This document shows, in pieces, positions 35,205-44,153 of a DNA stretch of 58,616 bases (the stretch's first letter is position 1; the number at the start of each line of letters is the position of its first letter). The notes under the pieces are model-generated. The model ran no database searches, had not been told where the DNA came from, and saw nothing but the letters and a program-made list of their open reading frames with translations. The position numbers and the translations under genes were made by a program. Source of the DNA: Akkermansia muciniphila. Lineage in GTDB: Bacteria > Verrucomicrobiota > Verrucomicrobiia > Verrucomicrobiales > Akkermansiaceae. Where the stretch lies: contig CAMCIC010000018.1 in the NCBI GenBank assembly GCA_945874895.1, positions 1 through 58,616 of the forward strand, read 5' to 3'.

Positions 35205-36416
35205 ATGACTCGGTCCGTGATCACTGAGGAACAACTCTCTTTCTACCAGCTTACACTGGATCAAATCAAGACCGATGGACTTTACAAATCCGAGCGCTTG
35301 ATTGCCTCGTCGCAAAGTTCGCAAATCTTGTTAGAGGATGGCCGGAGTGTGATCAACATGTGTGCCAACAACTACCTGGGTTTGGCGGATCATCCGCGGG
35401 TGGTCGAGGCGGCGCGCCAATCTCTGGACAAATGGGGATTTGGCATGGCGTCAGTCCGTTTCATTTGCGGCTCGCAGACCCTTCATCGTGAGCTCGAGGA
35501 AACCCTATCGCGCTTCTTGGGAACTGAGGACACCATTCTCTACCCCAGCTGTTTTGATGCGAATGGCGGACTGTTCGAGGTCATTCTCAGCGAGGCGGAT
35601 GCCGTGATTTCCGATTCGCTCAATCATGCATCGATCATCGATGGCGTGCGTCTCTGCAAGGCGAAGCGCTATCGTTTCGCCAATAACGACATGGCAGATT
35701 TGGAAAAACAACTGCAACAGGCAACGGCCGATGGCGCGCGCTTCAAGCTCATCACGACTGACGGCGTTTTTTCGATGGACGGGATCATTGCCCAGCTCGA
35801 TGCGATTCATGCTCTCGCGGAAAAATATGATGCGTTGGTTCACTTCGATGACTGCCACGCCACAGGATTCCTTGGCGAACGAGGTCGCGGCACGCATGAG
35901 CACTGCGGACTGTTTGGCAAAATGGATCTCACTACGGGCACCCTCGGCAAAGCCCTGGGCGGAGCAACCGGCGGATACACCTCGGGCAAAAAGGAGATCA
36001 TCGAGTTGCTTCGCCAGCGCTCGCGTCCCTATCTTTTTTCCAACAGCATCGCCCCCGTCATCGTCGCAGGTTCCTTGGAAGTCTTCCGCATGCTCGAGGA
36101 GTCCACGGAACTGGCTGACAAAGTCAAAGCGAACACGAGCTACTTCCGCAAAGCCATGGAGCAAACTGGATTCCACATCAGCGGCAAGGACCATCCCATC
36201 ACGCCCGTAATGCTTGGTGAGGCCACCCTAGCGCAGGAATTTTCCCGCCAACTGCTCGATCACGGGGTCTATGCCATCGGTTTCTTCTACCCTGTTGTCG
36301 CGCAGGGCAAAGCCCGCATCCGCACTCAAATCAGCGCCGCCCATAGCACAAGTCAGCTCGATCAAGCGATCGACGCCTTTGTCAAAGTCGGAAAAAATCT
36401 CGGCGTCATTTCGTGA
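35205..36416 (+). CDS. kbl: Glycine C-acetyltransferase (2-amino-3-ketobutyrate CoA ligase) or closely related alpha-oxoamine synthase
   Basis: A 403-residue PLP enzyme of the alpha-oxoamine synthase family. The PLP Lys is in [16 protein letters not shown] (Lys249). Other features are [69 protein letters not shown] and [13 protein letters not shown] (the Asp and His contacting PLP). The pattern [11 protein letters not shown] and the C-terminal [20 protein letters not shown] agree best with Kbl, the threonine degradation enzyme that joins glycine and acetyl-CoA, rather than BioF or HemA. The partner threonine dehydrogenase gene is not adjacent. The ATG at 35205 has a strong ribosome binding site. 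Confidence 0.9.
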   Translation: MTRSVITEEQLSFYQLTLDQIKTDGLYKSERLIASSQSSQILLEDGRSVINMCANNYLGLADHPRVVEAARQSLDKWGFGMASVRFICGSQTLHRELEETLSRFLGTEDTILYPSCFDANGGLFEVILSEADAVISDSLNHASIIDGVRLCKAKRYRFANNDMADLEKQLQQATADGARFKLITTDGVFSMDGIIAQLDAIHALAEKYDALVHFDDCHATGFLGERGRGTHEHCGLFGKMDLTTGTLGKALGGATGGYTSGKKEIIELLRQRSRPYLFSNSIAPVIVAGSLEVFRMLEESTELADKVKANTSYFRKAMEQTGFHISGKDHPITPVMLGEATLAQEFSRQLLDHGVYAIGFFYPVVAQGKARIRTQISAAHSTSQLDQAIDAFVKVGKNLGVIS

Positions 36417-36420
36417 AACA

Positions 36421-36452
36421 AAAAGCCGAACTCCAGGGAGTGCGGCTTTTTT
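36421..36452. terminator. Strong terminator between kbl and the prepilin genes
   Basis: Hairpin AAAAGCCG-a-ACTCC-ag-GGAGT-g-CGGCTTTT (36421-36450) followed by further T residues. The A/T-rich ends make it usable in both directions, serving kbl and the convergent prepilin operon. Confidence 0.9.
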
Positions 36453-36477
36453 CTTCTACCCGATTGAGGATCCCGCA

Positions 36478-37458
36478 TCACATTCCGGGGAGGTTCACGG
36501 ATTTGGAAAACTGATAAGAGTGCTCTGCGAGAAAACGTGCCTTGGCATCAGCATTGGCGAATTTACGAGTCTTCAATTGATTCAGTCCGAAATCGGACAG
36601 CACCGTGATGCTGACTTCCGCCCCCGACACCCTGCCCGTGCGGATTTCCGCGTTGGTAGCAGACATGGCACCTGAGAGCACAGCATCGGTTTCCAAACGA
36701 TTTCCAAAAAGCCGCACGTTGCTCGCGTTGGCATTCTGACCGAGGGTCACGCGTGTGGGACGGACGGTAGTCGTAGCGCCTGACACGGTGGTGACATCCA
36801 CGCGAAAGGTGATCGAATACTGATACACATTTTCGCACACAAAGTCGTATTTGGCTTTCGTATTTGTGGCACTGGCGGTGTTGCGGGTTTCGAAACCGTT
36901 GTTTCCAGCGGTTGCCATGAAGGCAGTACGCAGATCGGTAGTTCCCAGAATCGTGTCGAAGGTAGGACGCGGATCCACCAGTTGACGGTAGAACACAAAG
37001 GTGGAGTTCGAGTTGTCCAATCCCTCCAAAGGATCTTGATATGCGAGTTTGTAAGAAACCGTGCAAACATCGCCGCCCTGATCTGCGGCTGTGCCTGCAC
37101 CACCGCGATAACGATCCGAGGCGGCGGAGAAGAAAATGAATTCTGCTGCGTTCGTACTGCGATCGTTGCTGGTCCCGGGCATGGTTTGTTCCGTTCGCGC
37201 GAAAAGCCATTCATTGACATTGCCAGAGCGAACCACCAGACACTCGAGGTCCTTTGCCATGACATCGAGCATGGCCTTGGCTTGACGAGAGGCACGAACT
37301 TCCGCGCGACTGCGCTGCCATGCTCCCATAGCGACATTCGTGATGCCGACGAGCATTGCCATGATGATAATGGCGATACCCATCGCAACCATCAGCTCGA
37401 TCAGGGTGAAACCCTTGTTGTTGCGAATCTGAGAAAAAGATTTCATAGGACGGAACAT
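36478..37458 (-). CDS. Prepilin-type protein (PulJ/GspJ-like pseudopilin)
   Basis: A 326-residue protein with a type III (prepilin peptidase) signal: NNKGFTLIELMVAMGIAI, where cleavage would occur between Gly and Phe, and Glu+5 is present. A hydrophobic helix then leads into a Ser/Thr-rich beta-strand globular region. The size, and its position as the last of three such genes, suggest a minor pseudopilin (J-like) of a type II secretion or type IV pilus-like machine. Start ATG at 37458, or at 37446 (MKSFSQ). The neighbouring gene ends nine bases upstream of this start. Confidence 0.82.
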   Translation of the reverse strand: MFRPMKSFSQIRNNKGFTLIELMVAMGIAIIIMAMLVGITNVAMGAWQRSRAEVRASRQAKAMLDVMAKDLECLVVRSGNVNEWLFARTEQTMPGTSNDRSTNAAEFIFFSAASDRYRGGAGTAADQGGDVCTVSYKLAYQDPLEGLDNSNSTFVFYRQLVDPRPTFDTILGTTDLRTAFMATAGNNGFETRNTASATNTKAKYDFVCENVYQYSITFRVDVTTVSGATTTVRPTRVTLGQNANASNVRLFGNRLETDAVLSGAMSATNAEIRTGRVSGAEVSITVLSDFGLNQLKTRKFANADAKARFLAEHSYQFSKSVNLPGM

Positions 37459-37467
37459 GCGTAAAGT

Positions 37468-38199
37468 TTATCGACGGACCGCGAGATTGCGCGTGAACAT
37501 GGGTTTTTTGTAATTGGCGATATTGAATCGACCGCCGGTTTTAAGAAAGCTCGGATCGGTGGTCTGGATTTCGAAAAACTCGGCCGTAAATGGAATCACA
37601 GCCTCGGGGTAGGAGTCAGCTCCTGTTCCCGTCAGTGGTGTCGATCCAGTGGGTTGAGGAGGATTGGCAATCACGCCCGGAGTCCCGAGCTTAAGTCCAT
37701 TCGCGCCATCAAAAACCAATTGGGTCATTTTGATGAAAAACACCCGCCCTTGCAAGGCCGTGAGATCCTGAGCCAGCAGCGCATCGACACGACGGCGAAA
37801 CATCGGCTGCACTACGTAATCGCGACCTGCTTGTCCGGTTCGCAGGGTGTAAGGTTCCATCGTGCCGTCGCGGCGAAGTTGGTTGGGATTGCCACGATAC
37901 TGATAAGCGAAGATCACGTTATCGTTCTGATGAGATTTCAAAATCCAATCATGAGCTTTGTGAAATGCGGTAGTAGCCTCGGTGGCCGCTGATGCTCCGG
38001 GACGATTGGTCGCCAATTCTTTTTCCAAGGCGCTGGTGAGACGATCCGCTTCCTGAACATTGATGGAGCGACGGATGCCGCGGGTCGCAGGACCAAACAC
38101 CGCCATGAAAGCAGTCAGCATCACGGCGAGCACGCCGATTGCAATCACGGTCTCCATCAGCGTAAAGCCCGATGGTTTTTTCGTTAGGATTTTCTTCAT
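37468..38199 (-). CDS. Prepilin-type protein (PulI/GspI- or PilV-like)
   Basis: A 243-residue protein starting MKKILTKKPSGFTLMETVIAI. The cleavage site is PSG-FTLMET: Glu+5 is kept and Ile+4 is replaced by Met. One N-terminal helix is followed by a globular domain. It is the middle gene of a three-gene set, with 18 bp to the upstream prepilin gene and 9 bp to the downstream one, so the three are almost certainly cotranscribed. Its specific role is not assignable from sequence. Confidence 0.8.
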   Translation of the reverse strand: MKKILTKKPSGFTLMETVIAIGVLAVMLTAFMAVFGPATRGIRRSINVQEADRLTSALEKELATNRPGASAATEATTAFHKAHDWILKSHQNDNVIFAYQYRGNPNQLRRDGTMEPYTLRTGQAGRDYVVQPMFRRRVDALLAQDLTALQGRVFFIKMTQLVFDGANGLKLGTPGVIANPPQPTGSTPLTGTGADSYPEAVIPFTAEFFEIQTTDPSFLKTGGRFNIANYKKPMFTRNLAVRR

Positions 38200-38217
38200 A
38201 CAGGAAAACTAAAAATG

Positions 38218-38904
38218 TTAGAAATTTTTCAGTGACGTAAGATCACCGCATTGAGCGGGGTTGCGGAAGGCGGATGTCTCACCATTGCCCCAGATGGCGA
38301 ATCCAGCAAAATCCCTTTTTGCAGCGCCATTGATGATGGGGGCCGATCCTTTCGGGCGAGCGCCAGAGCCAATCACAAAAGTAGCTCCCGGTGTGGTGCT
38401 GAGCCCTTGGCTGTTGAACTCGTAAATCATGTAGTTGCCACTATCTGTCGCTTTGCTCAGGGTGACTGACTGCGGCTGCATGGGTGCGCTATCGGTGCCC
38501 GATGCGCGACTCAGTTCTTTGCTGTAGAAAACGCCATCGGGCAGGGTGTATCCTCGGCTGACGAGACTCCATGAGTTGCGTGGCAAGCCCGTAGCGGGAT
38601 CGATGTCCTGTGCCGCGATGACAATTCTGCGGAGATAATTGCCTTGGTCATTGATATCCCGCATGTCGATCAGCACGCGCGCAGGTGCGCCCCGACCGAT
38701 CGCTGTGGAACGTGCTTCTGCAAATACAGCCTCGGTGTTGGCTAGGGCAGTGGATGTTCCTTTGCCGCCGGTCAGGTTGCGAATTCCCATCGCCCCCATG
38801 GTCATCAGAATGGTCATGATCACGATCACAACCAACAATTCAACCAAACTGAATCCACGATGGGCGTGATTCGTCCTCGATGAGGGATCTTGAGGTTTTT
38901 TCAT
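38218..38904 (-). CDS. Prepilin-type protein (GspH/FimT-like)
   Basis: A 228-residue protein starting at ATG 38904 (MKKPQDPSSRTNHAHRG). The prepilin peptidase site is HRG-FSLVELLVVIVI with Glu+5. A Gly/Ala/Thr-rich segment and a region resembling GspH (ARSTAIGRGAPARVLID) follow. First gene of the three-gene prepilin operon, which lies downstream of and co-directional with galE (93 bp gap). No secretin, ATPase or inner-membrane platform gene is in this window. Confidence 0.82.
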   Translation of the reverse strand: MKKPQDPSSRTNHAHRGFSLVELLVVIVIMTILMTMGAMGIRNLTGGKGTSTALANTEAVFAEARSTAIGRGAPARVLIDMRDINDQGNYLRRIVIAAQDIDPATGLPRNSWSLVSRGYTLPDGVFYSKELSRASGTDSAPMQPQSVTLSKATDSGNYMIYEFNSQGLSTTPGATFVIGSGARPKGSAPIINGAAKRDFAGFAIWGNGETSAFRNPAQCGDLTSLKNF

Positions 38905-38997
38905 AAAAAAAGTGCTGACTTCGTAAGGGTAACAAGAGGAGAGGTTTTCGCAATAAAAAAATGTGAATACATCGCAGTTACTGGACAGGCTCAACCA

Positions 38998-40008
38998 TCA
39001 ACGGCGATATCGCCCTGCGCGCGGACCTGTCATCCAGTTCCAGGCGGAGCGAACCGTTTCTTCGATATCGGTTCGCGCCGCTTTCCAACCCAATTCGCTC
39101 AGAGCCAAAGAGGGGTCTGCGACCAACTGTGCGGGATCGCCTGCGCGCCGCGGTCCGAGCACCACCGGTACTTGTTTTTCTGTCACTTTTTCAACGGCGG
39201 CAATCATTTCCTTCACCGAGACACCGACCCCAGTACCGAGATTGACTTTGAGGGATCGTCCACCTGTGGCGAGGTGATCCAGGGCGCGCGCATGGGCTGC
39301 CGCAAGGTCTTCCACGTGAATGTAATCGCGAATGCACGTGCCATCGGGTGTAGGGTAGTCCGTCCCGAAGACCTCCAATGGCCCTGCCTCACCCGTCAAA
39401 GCCATCAGCATGCGCGGGATCAAGTGCGTCTCGGGATTGTGATCCTCACCGATGAGCCCATCCTGGGAACAACCACTGGCATTGAAATAACGGAGACATG
39501 TGGAACGCAAACCCCATGCTGTCTCGCAATCCGCTAAAATCCATTCCAACATCAACTTGCTGCGACCGTAAGGGTTGATCGGTTGCTGCGGAGTTTCTTC
39601 CGTGATGGGAATGTGCGTGGGCACGCCATAGGTGGCACAGGTCGATGAAAAAACAAACTCCTTGCAACCGAACTCCTGCATGACCTCCAAGAGCGCCAGA
39701 GGAGCCGCCGTGTTGTTGCGATAGTATTTGAGCGGATTGGTCACGGATTCCCCGACGTAGGCGAAAGCCGCGAAATGGACGACAGCGGAAAATGAGTGCT
39801 CGCGAAAGAGGTCGCGCAGCAGAGAGTGATCACCGATATCTCCCGGGACAAGAGTCACAGAAGAATCCACGATCGCCTCCTCGTGACCGTAAACCATGTT
39901 ATCCAGCACGACGATGGTGTTGCCCGCAGAAGCCAAGAGGCGAACGGTGTGTGATCCAATGTAACCGGCGCCACCGGTCACGAGAATGGTACGATTTGTA
40001 GGTGTCAT
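38998..40008 (-). CDS. galE: UDP-glucose 4-epimerase
   Basis: A 336-residue extended SDR enzyme that interconverts UDP-glucose and UDP-galactose. NAD binding is by ILVTGGAGYIGSHTVRLL. The active site has the Ser/Thr stretch FVFSSTCATYG and the YxxxK motif in NPYGRSKLMLE. Substrate-binding elements are LRYFNASGCS and DGTCIRDYIHVEDLA. Length is typical and the start ATG is at 40008. It would supply UDP-galactose for envelope polysaccharides and salvage galactose. Confidence 0.95.
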   Translation of the reverse strand: MTPTNRTILVTGGAGYIGSHTVRLLASAGNTIVVLDNMVYGHEEAIVDSSVTLVPGDIGDHSLLRDLFREHSFSAVVHFAAFAYVGESVTNPLKYYRNNTAAPLALLEVMQEFGCKEFVFSSTCATYGVPTHIPITEETPQQPINPYGRSKLMLEWILADCETAWGLRSTCLRYFNASGCSQDGLIGEDHNPETHLIPRMLMALTGEAGPLEVFGTDYPTPDGTCIRDYIHVEDLAAAHARALDHLATGGRSLKVNLGTGVGVSVKEMIAAVEKVTEKQVPVVLGPRRAGDPAQLVADPSLALSELGWKAARTDIEETVRSAWNWMTGPRAGRYRR

Positions 40009-40385
40009 GAGTTGCTCCGCATCCAAGCGAGTGAAATGCGTTCTGTCAATCGCACAGGTGAGACAATTTGATCGGCACAATCCAACTGCAGTCCGTGGTT
40101 TTTCTTAGCAAAGACAAGAAACAAACCAACGGGACGGAGAGCGGTAGAATGCAAGAACGTCCCCCTCAAGGGCACCGCAATGAAATTCATAACACGAATT
40201 TCGCATTCCGACGACAGCGCCGGATTCGTCGTAAAAAAATAACCACATCCGCTTCATCGATCGTTGCGGATCACTTACCACACTCATGCGTCCAGCATCG
40301 AATGCGGGGCATCCCTCATCTCGACTGCGCTATCCCCTACTCGATCCATCACACCATGAGATCGTAGGCTAAAGTCAAAAAAAGA
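40009..40385. other. Intergenic region, nothing recognised
   Basis: About 375 bp between galE and the trxA terminator. Short open frames on both strands have no protein-like features. The galE promoter should lie near 40009-40100. No RNA gene was recognised. Confidence 0.5.
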
Positions 40386-40409
40386 GCGCCGCATGAACTC
40401 ATGCGGCGC
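40386..40409 (-). terminator. Rho-independent terminator of trxA
   Basis: Perfect 10-bp stem GCGCCGCATG / CATGCGGCGC with loop AACT (plus strand). On the minus strand it is followed by CTC and seven T residues, 22 bp after the trxA stop. Confidence 0.9.
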
Positions 40410-40431
40410 GCTTCACAAGGGATGAATGGAT

Positions 40432-40752
40432 TTAGGCCAAGGAGAGCAACTTGGCTTTGAGTTGCTCCTTGGTAACATTGGCTCCCACGATCTGGTCTTT
40501 AACTTCTCCGTTTTGGAAAAAGAGCAGGAAAGGAATCGAGCGAACACCGTATTTCACCGCGAGTTCACGGGCGTCATCGACGTTGACTTTGCCCACCTTT
40601 GCCTGACCAGCGACGTCGTCGGCCAGTTGATCGATGATGGGACCGATCGCCTTGCAGGGACCGCACCATTCGGCCCAGAAATCGACAAGGACGGGAACGG
40701 AAGACTCGAGAACTTCCGATTGGAAATTGGATTCATTGAATGCTTGTGCCAT
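40432..40752 (-). CDS. trxA: Thioredoxin
   Basis: A 106-residue cytoplasmic thioredoxin with the redox site WCGPC at Cys30/Cys33 in [18 protein letters not shown]. The cis-proline segment [10 protein letters not shown] and a normal final helix follow. It reduces disulfides in ribonucleotide reductase, peroxiredoxins and others. ATG at 40752 ([10 protein letters not shown]) gives the standard length. An in-frame extension to 40818 would add a hydrophobic leader and overlap the upstream terminator, so it is not preferred. Confidence 0.95.
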   Translation of the reverse strand: MAQAFNESNFQSEVLESSVPVLVDFWAEWCGPCKAIGPIIDQLADDVAGQAKVGKVNVDDARELAVKYGVRSIPFLLFFQNGEVKDQIVGANVTKEQLKAKLLSLA

Positions 40753-40803
40753 GCCCATATGATGAACTGCGATGGCCCCTACGTCAAGAACCAGCAAAGA
40801 AAA

Positions 40804-40825
40804 AAGCGATGTTTTCACATCGCTT
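40804..40825 (-). terminator. Terminator between the Pro/Thr repeat gene and trxA
   Basis: 9-bp stem AAGCGATGT / ACATCGCTT with a four-base loop. On the minus strand the stem runs into TTTTTT-type sequence. It ends the transcript that covers 41666-40880 and separates it from trxA. Confidence 0.75.
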
Positions 40826-40879
40826 GGAAAAGAAGGCCAAATCGGTAACAGCGATGAGACCGCTGTTCCGAGTCAAAGA

Positions 40880-40963
40880 TTAGCCCAGTGGTGCGTTCCA
40901 CGTAAGGATCGCAATCGCCAAAGCGACAACGGCCAGAAGAATGTTGATGATAGGAAGTGCCAT
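40880..40963 (-). CDS. Possible 27-residue single-span membrane peptide
   Basis: A short minus-strand ORF encodes MALPIINILLAVVALAIAI followed by LTWNAPLG. This is one complete transmembrane helix with polar ends. It lies just after the Pro/Thr repeat membrane protein gene on the same strand, 37 bp away, and immediately before a terminator, as expected of a last small gene in an operon. There is no clear ribosome binding site. The composition is unlike random translation of GC-rich DNA, but a sequence this short gives little statistical support. Confidence 0.4.
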   Translation of the reverse strand: MALPIINILLAVVALAIAILTWNAPLG

Positions 40964-41000
40964 AATCGTAAAGTGAGAGTTGAGAGTGAGGAGTGAACCA

Positions 41001-41666
41001 TCAGAACAACTGGTTCCAGCCGTCCCAGATCGAAATTGTCATGCACTGGTAAGCGAGCACGCCGCATGCGGCCAGGAAACCGAAAGCGGAAAGCACTGTG
41101 ATCACCGTGTCGGAACCCTCTTCTTCTTCCTCAGAGATTGGAGTGGTGAATTGGGTGGGCAGGTTTGAACCCGTCACCATGGGCTTGGTAGGAGGCGCCA
41201 ATTGCACAGTAGCGGTAGGAAGTGCTACAGACTTCGTGGGCAAGGGAGCGGACACCAAAGGCTTGGTGGCGGGGGTAGCCGCACCAGGCAGAGGAGCGGA
41301 GGTTTTGAGAGGAATGGTGGGCGCAGGCGTAGGGGCACCACTAGGCGCACCGGGGTTCAGCTTGATCGTGGGAGCTGGTGCAGGACGCGGGGCGCCCGGC
41401 GCAGTTCTCAGAGGAATGGTGGGAGCTGGTGTGGGGGCACCGCCAGGAGCGGTAGCAGTAGGAAGAGTGGGAGCTGGCACGGTCGCAGCGGGAGGCTTGA
41501 TCATGCTGACCGTGGGAGTGGGTGGTTTGACGACCACTGGAGGGGCGACAGGTGCCGATGGAGGAGCAACAGGCGCGTCACTGGCTTTCAATGTCACGCG
41601 AACGGTTTCTGCATTCGATGGAACGCCAGTTGGTGCTTCAGATGGTGTGTTTTGGTCGTCACTCAT
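41001..41666 (-). CDS. Pro/Thr/Ala repeat-rich protein with C-terminal membrane anchor, function unknown
   Basis: A 221-residue protein of low complexity. A stretch GAPTPAPTIPLRT / RPAPAPTIKLNP / GAPTPAPTIPLKT repeats nearly exactly around residues 75-125. Many other PP/AP/TP dipeptides surround it, followed by an acidic patch SEEEEEGSD and one hydrophobic helix (about 187-207, TVITVLSAFGFLAAC) near the C-terminus. No signal peptide is visible, so the tail-anchored repeat domain probably faces the cytoplasm. Proline runs make it a likely EF-P client. It lies downstream of pheT on the same strand (85 bp gap). I do not recognise a family. Confidence 0.72.
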   Translation of the reverse strand: MSDDQNTPSEAPTGVPSNAETVRVTLKASDAPVAPPSAPVAPPVVVKPPTPTVSMIKPPAATVPAPTLPTATAPGGAPTPAPTIPLRTAPGAPRPAPAPTIKLNPGAPSGAPTPAPTIPLKTSAPLPGAATPATKPLVSAPLPTKSVALPTATVQLAPPTKPMVTGSNLPTQFTTPISEEEEEGSDTVITVLSAFGFLAACGVLAYQCMTISIWDGWNQLF

Positions 41667-41751
41667 GGGTCTTATGGTGTGTGAAATTCAGAAAAGTCAA
41701 AAATGAGCCTGATGTCAAACAAGGAAATTCATCTTCGTGAAAAAATTCTGT

Positions 41752-44133
41752 TCAGCGGAATACAACACCTAACGATTTCACGAGAGAATCCAGGATGGAT
41801 TGATGAGCGGCATCCACTTCTTCATTTTTCAATGTGCGATCGGCAGCCCGATACAGAAACCGATACGCAACGGATTTTTTCGAGACATCGAGCTTTTGCC
41901 CGGTCGGGTCAGTAAACACATCGAAGCACTCGAAGTGCTGAAGCAGCGGATGATTTGCTTTAGCGATGGATTTGTCGATTTCCGATGCGGACAAGGTGGC
42001 AGCCACTTCCATGGCTGCATCACGCGAGCTGCCAGGAAATTGCGGCAATTCTTCCACTACTCGTCGGCGCCCCAGCCACTTGCGCACTTTGCCGAGGTCG
42101 ACCTCGACAACCCACACCGGGTGACCAAAATCCAACTCCCTCTCACGAGCGGGACGAAGGCGGGCTGCGACTCCAAGATTGTTCTCACCACCCGAAACAT
42201 CGCAGGCCAGCACGAATCCCTCGCGTTCACGGGGAATCAACTGGATCGGACAAGCGGGCAACACAGATTGCAACAGGGCCTTGAGATCATGAATGGTGGC
42301 AATGGCAGGATCCGCGGACCAGCCCTCAGGTGTCAAGGGTCCGGATAACAGGAGCGCCAGTGATTCTGACTCGATGTCACGCGCTTTACCGCCACCATTG
42401 TGTCGAAAAACACGTCCCATCTCAAAAAAACGAAGGGATTTGAGTCCTTGACGCACATTCCGCTCTGCGGTCGCCACGAGGCCCGGCACAAGGCTGGGAC
42501 GCAGCACCGCGTGATCTTCACTCAGCGGTAAACTGACCTTTACGAGGTCGCCCGTCTGCAACGGTCGCAGCGGCAAAGCATCCGGCAATTGTTTTTCGGC
42601 AATCAGCTTGATGGTCTGCGTCTCATGGAAGCCGAGAGCCGCCAGCGCGCGGCGCAGGTTCATGTCCAAATCCGCTGCGGCATCGTTTTCACTGGGAGGC
42701 ACCAAGGTCGCTCGCAGGCGCGAAGGCACACGATCCAATCCGTGCACGCGCGCGATTTCCTCGACAAGATCGATATGCCGCTGGAGATCCGCACGGCGAC
42801 TGGGAACACGCCAGAGATTTTCCCCTTCTGAAACCAGACCCAGACGTTGCAAAATCACCTCCGCGCGATCGAGTTCGATGCTCCCCCCCATCAGTTGATC
42901 GAGGCGCGCGGTATCGAGCTCAACAACTCCCGTGAGCACAGGCAACTCGCCCACGACCGCAGATGATCCCTCTACTTGACCACCGGCGATTTCCAAAATC
43001 AACTGCACCGCGCGGGCGGCCGCGGGCAGCACGCCCTGTGGATCCACTCCGCGCTCAAATCGATAGGACGAATCACTGCTCAACAAGTGCGCGCGAGAAG
43101 TGGCACGCACCAAGGTCGGCGTGAAATAGGCCGACTCTAACAAAATCGTGGTCGTCGTTTCTGTGACGCCGCTGGTCGCCCCACCCATGATGCCCGCCAA
43201 GGCCAGCACCTCGCCGCGATCATCGGAAATCACCAGATCACCCTCGCGCAGGGAGTAATTCGATCCATTCAGCGCTACAAAATTCTCCTCTGCTGTGGCA
43301 CCGCGAAGATGCATGCTTGCGCCCACTTGGGCCGCATCGAAGGCGTGCAAAGGCTGCCCCATTTCATGCAGCACAAAGTTGGTGATATCCACCACGTTAT
43401 TGATGGGACGGAGGCCGATGGAAGTGAGACGCTCTTTTAACCAGTCTGGACTGTCTTGGACCACCACTCCGGAAATTTTGGTGAGGGAGTAAAAGGGACA
43501 AGCATCGCTGGCCGAGTTCTTGATCCACTCGCCAGCGGGGCAAGTCGGCAGCTCCGGCAACTCATACGTGCGGTGCTCTTGCTCCAGCAACGCCGCCAAT
43601 TCGAAGGCCAATCCACGATGGCTCAGCAGGTCGGGCCGATTCGGCGTGACCTCCACTTCCAACAACACATCCGAAGAAAAAAGCTGTTTTACGGGAGTGC
43701 CCACGGCAGGGTCACCTTGCAATCGAAGCAGGCCGTTTTCCTGATCCGCAAGGCCGATCTCCGATCCGGCGCAGAGCATGCCTTTCGATTCCACACCGCG
43801 CATCTTGGTTTCGCCAATCGTGAATCCGTTAGGCAAGGCGGCGCCGGGCAAGGCGCAGGGAACTTTATCTCCGACCTTGTAGTTTTGAGCACCGCAGACG
43901 ATCTGACGCAAAAAACCCTCACCGGCATCGACCTGTGTCACCTTCAGTCGATCCGCATTCGGATGCTGCACCGCTTCCATGATTTGGGCGACCACCACTT
44001 TGTCGGAGCTCACGCCCTTGGTGTGGATGCCTTCGATTTCAATGCCGGCGAATGTCAGCAAATCGTCCAACTCCTGCACCGATTTGCCAGACAGGTCCAC
44101 ATACTCACTCAGCCAATTCAACGAGACGTTCAT
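41752..44133 (-). CDS. pheT: Phenylalanyl-tRNA synthetase beta chain
   Basis: A 793-residue beta subunit. Elements in order: B1 plus tRNA-binding OB domain (MNVSLNWLSEYVDLSG; VGDKVPCALPGAALPNG), editing B3/B4 region (LISHRGLAFELA-like residues and INNVVDITNFVLHEMGQPLHAFD), B5 domain, catalytic-like core, and the C-terminal anticodon-binding FDX-ACB domain (FDVFTDPTGQKLDVSKKSVAYRFLYRAADRTL). ATG at 44133 is the normal start. The longer frame upstream overlaps pheS and is rejected. It follows pheS by 20 bp, as in the conserved pheS-pheT order. Confidence 0.96.
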   Translation of the reverse strand: MNVSLNWLSEYVDLSGKSVQELDDLLTFAGIEIEGIHTKGVSSDKVVVAQIMEAVQHPNADRLKVTQVDAGEGFLRQIVCGAQNYKVGDKVPCALPGAALPNGFTIGETKMRGVESKGMLCAGSEIGLADQENGLLRLQGDPAVGTPVKQLFSSDVLLEVEVTPNRPDLLSHRGLAFELAALLEQEHRTYELPELPTCPAGEWIKNSASDACPFYSLTKISGVVVQDSPDWLKERLTSIGLRPINNVVDITNFVLHEMGQPLHAFDAAQVGASMHLRGATAEENFVALNGSNYSLREGDLVISDDRGEVLALAGIMGGATSGVTETTTTILLESAYFTPTLVRATSRAHLLSSDSSYRFERGVDPQGVLPAAARAVQLILEIAGGQVEGSSAVVGELPVLTGVVELDTARLDQLMGGSIELDRAEVILQRLGLVSEGENLWRVPSRRADLQRHIDLVEEIARVHGLDRVPSRLRATLVPPSENDAAADLDMNLRRALAALGFHETQTIKLIAEKQLPDALPLRPLQTGDLVKVSLPLSEDHAVLRPSLVPGLVATAERNVRQGLKSLRFFEMGRVFRHNGGGKARDIESESLALLLSGPLTPEGWSADPAIATIHDLKALLQSVLPACPIQLIPREREGFVLACDVSGGENNLGVAARLRPARERELDFGHPVWVVEVDLGKVRKWLGRRRVVEELPQFPGSSRDAAMEVAATLSASEIDKSIAKANHPLLQHFECFDVFTDPTGQKLDVSKKSVAYRFLYRAADRTLKNEEVDAAHQSILDSLVKSLGVVFR

Positions 44134-44153
44134 AAAAATTTGCGAAAAAATGG

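Noticed and set aside
35505-36194. Minus-strand ORF of 229 codons
   Set aside because: Antisense to kbl, which has a full set of PLP-enzyme motifs.
40068-40367. Plus-strand ORF of 99 codons in the galE-trxA gap
   Set aside because: Basic, Arg/His/Ile-rich random-looking composition, no ribosome binding site, no family features.
41098-41706. Plus-strand Gly/Val/Ala repeat ORF of 202 codons
   Set aside because: Antisense image of the Pro/Thr repeat protein; the minus-strand frame has a sensible acidic patch and membrane anchor and lies in an operon-like position.
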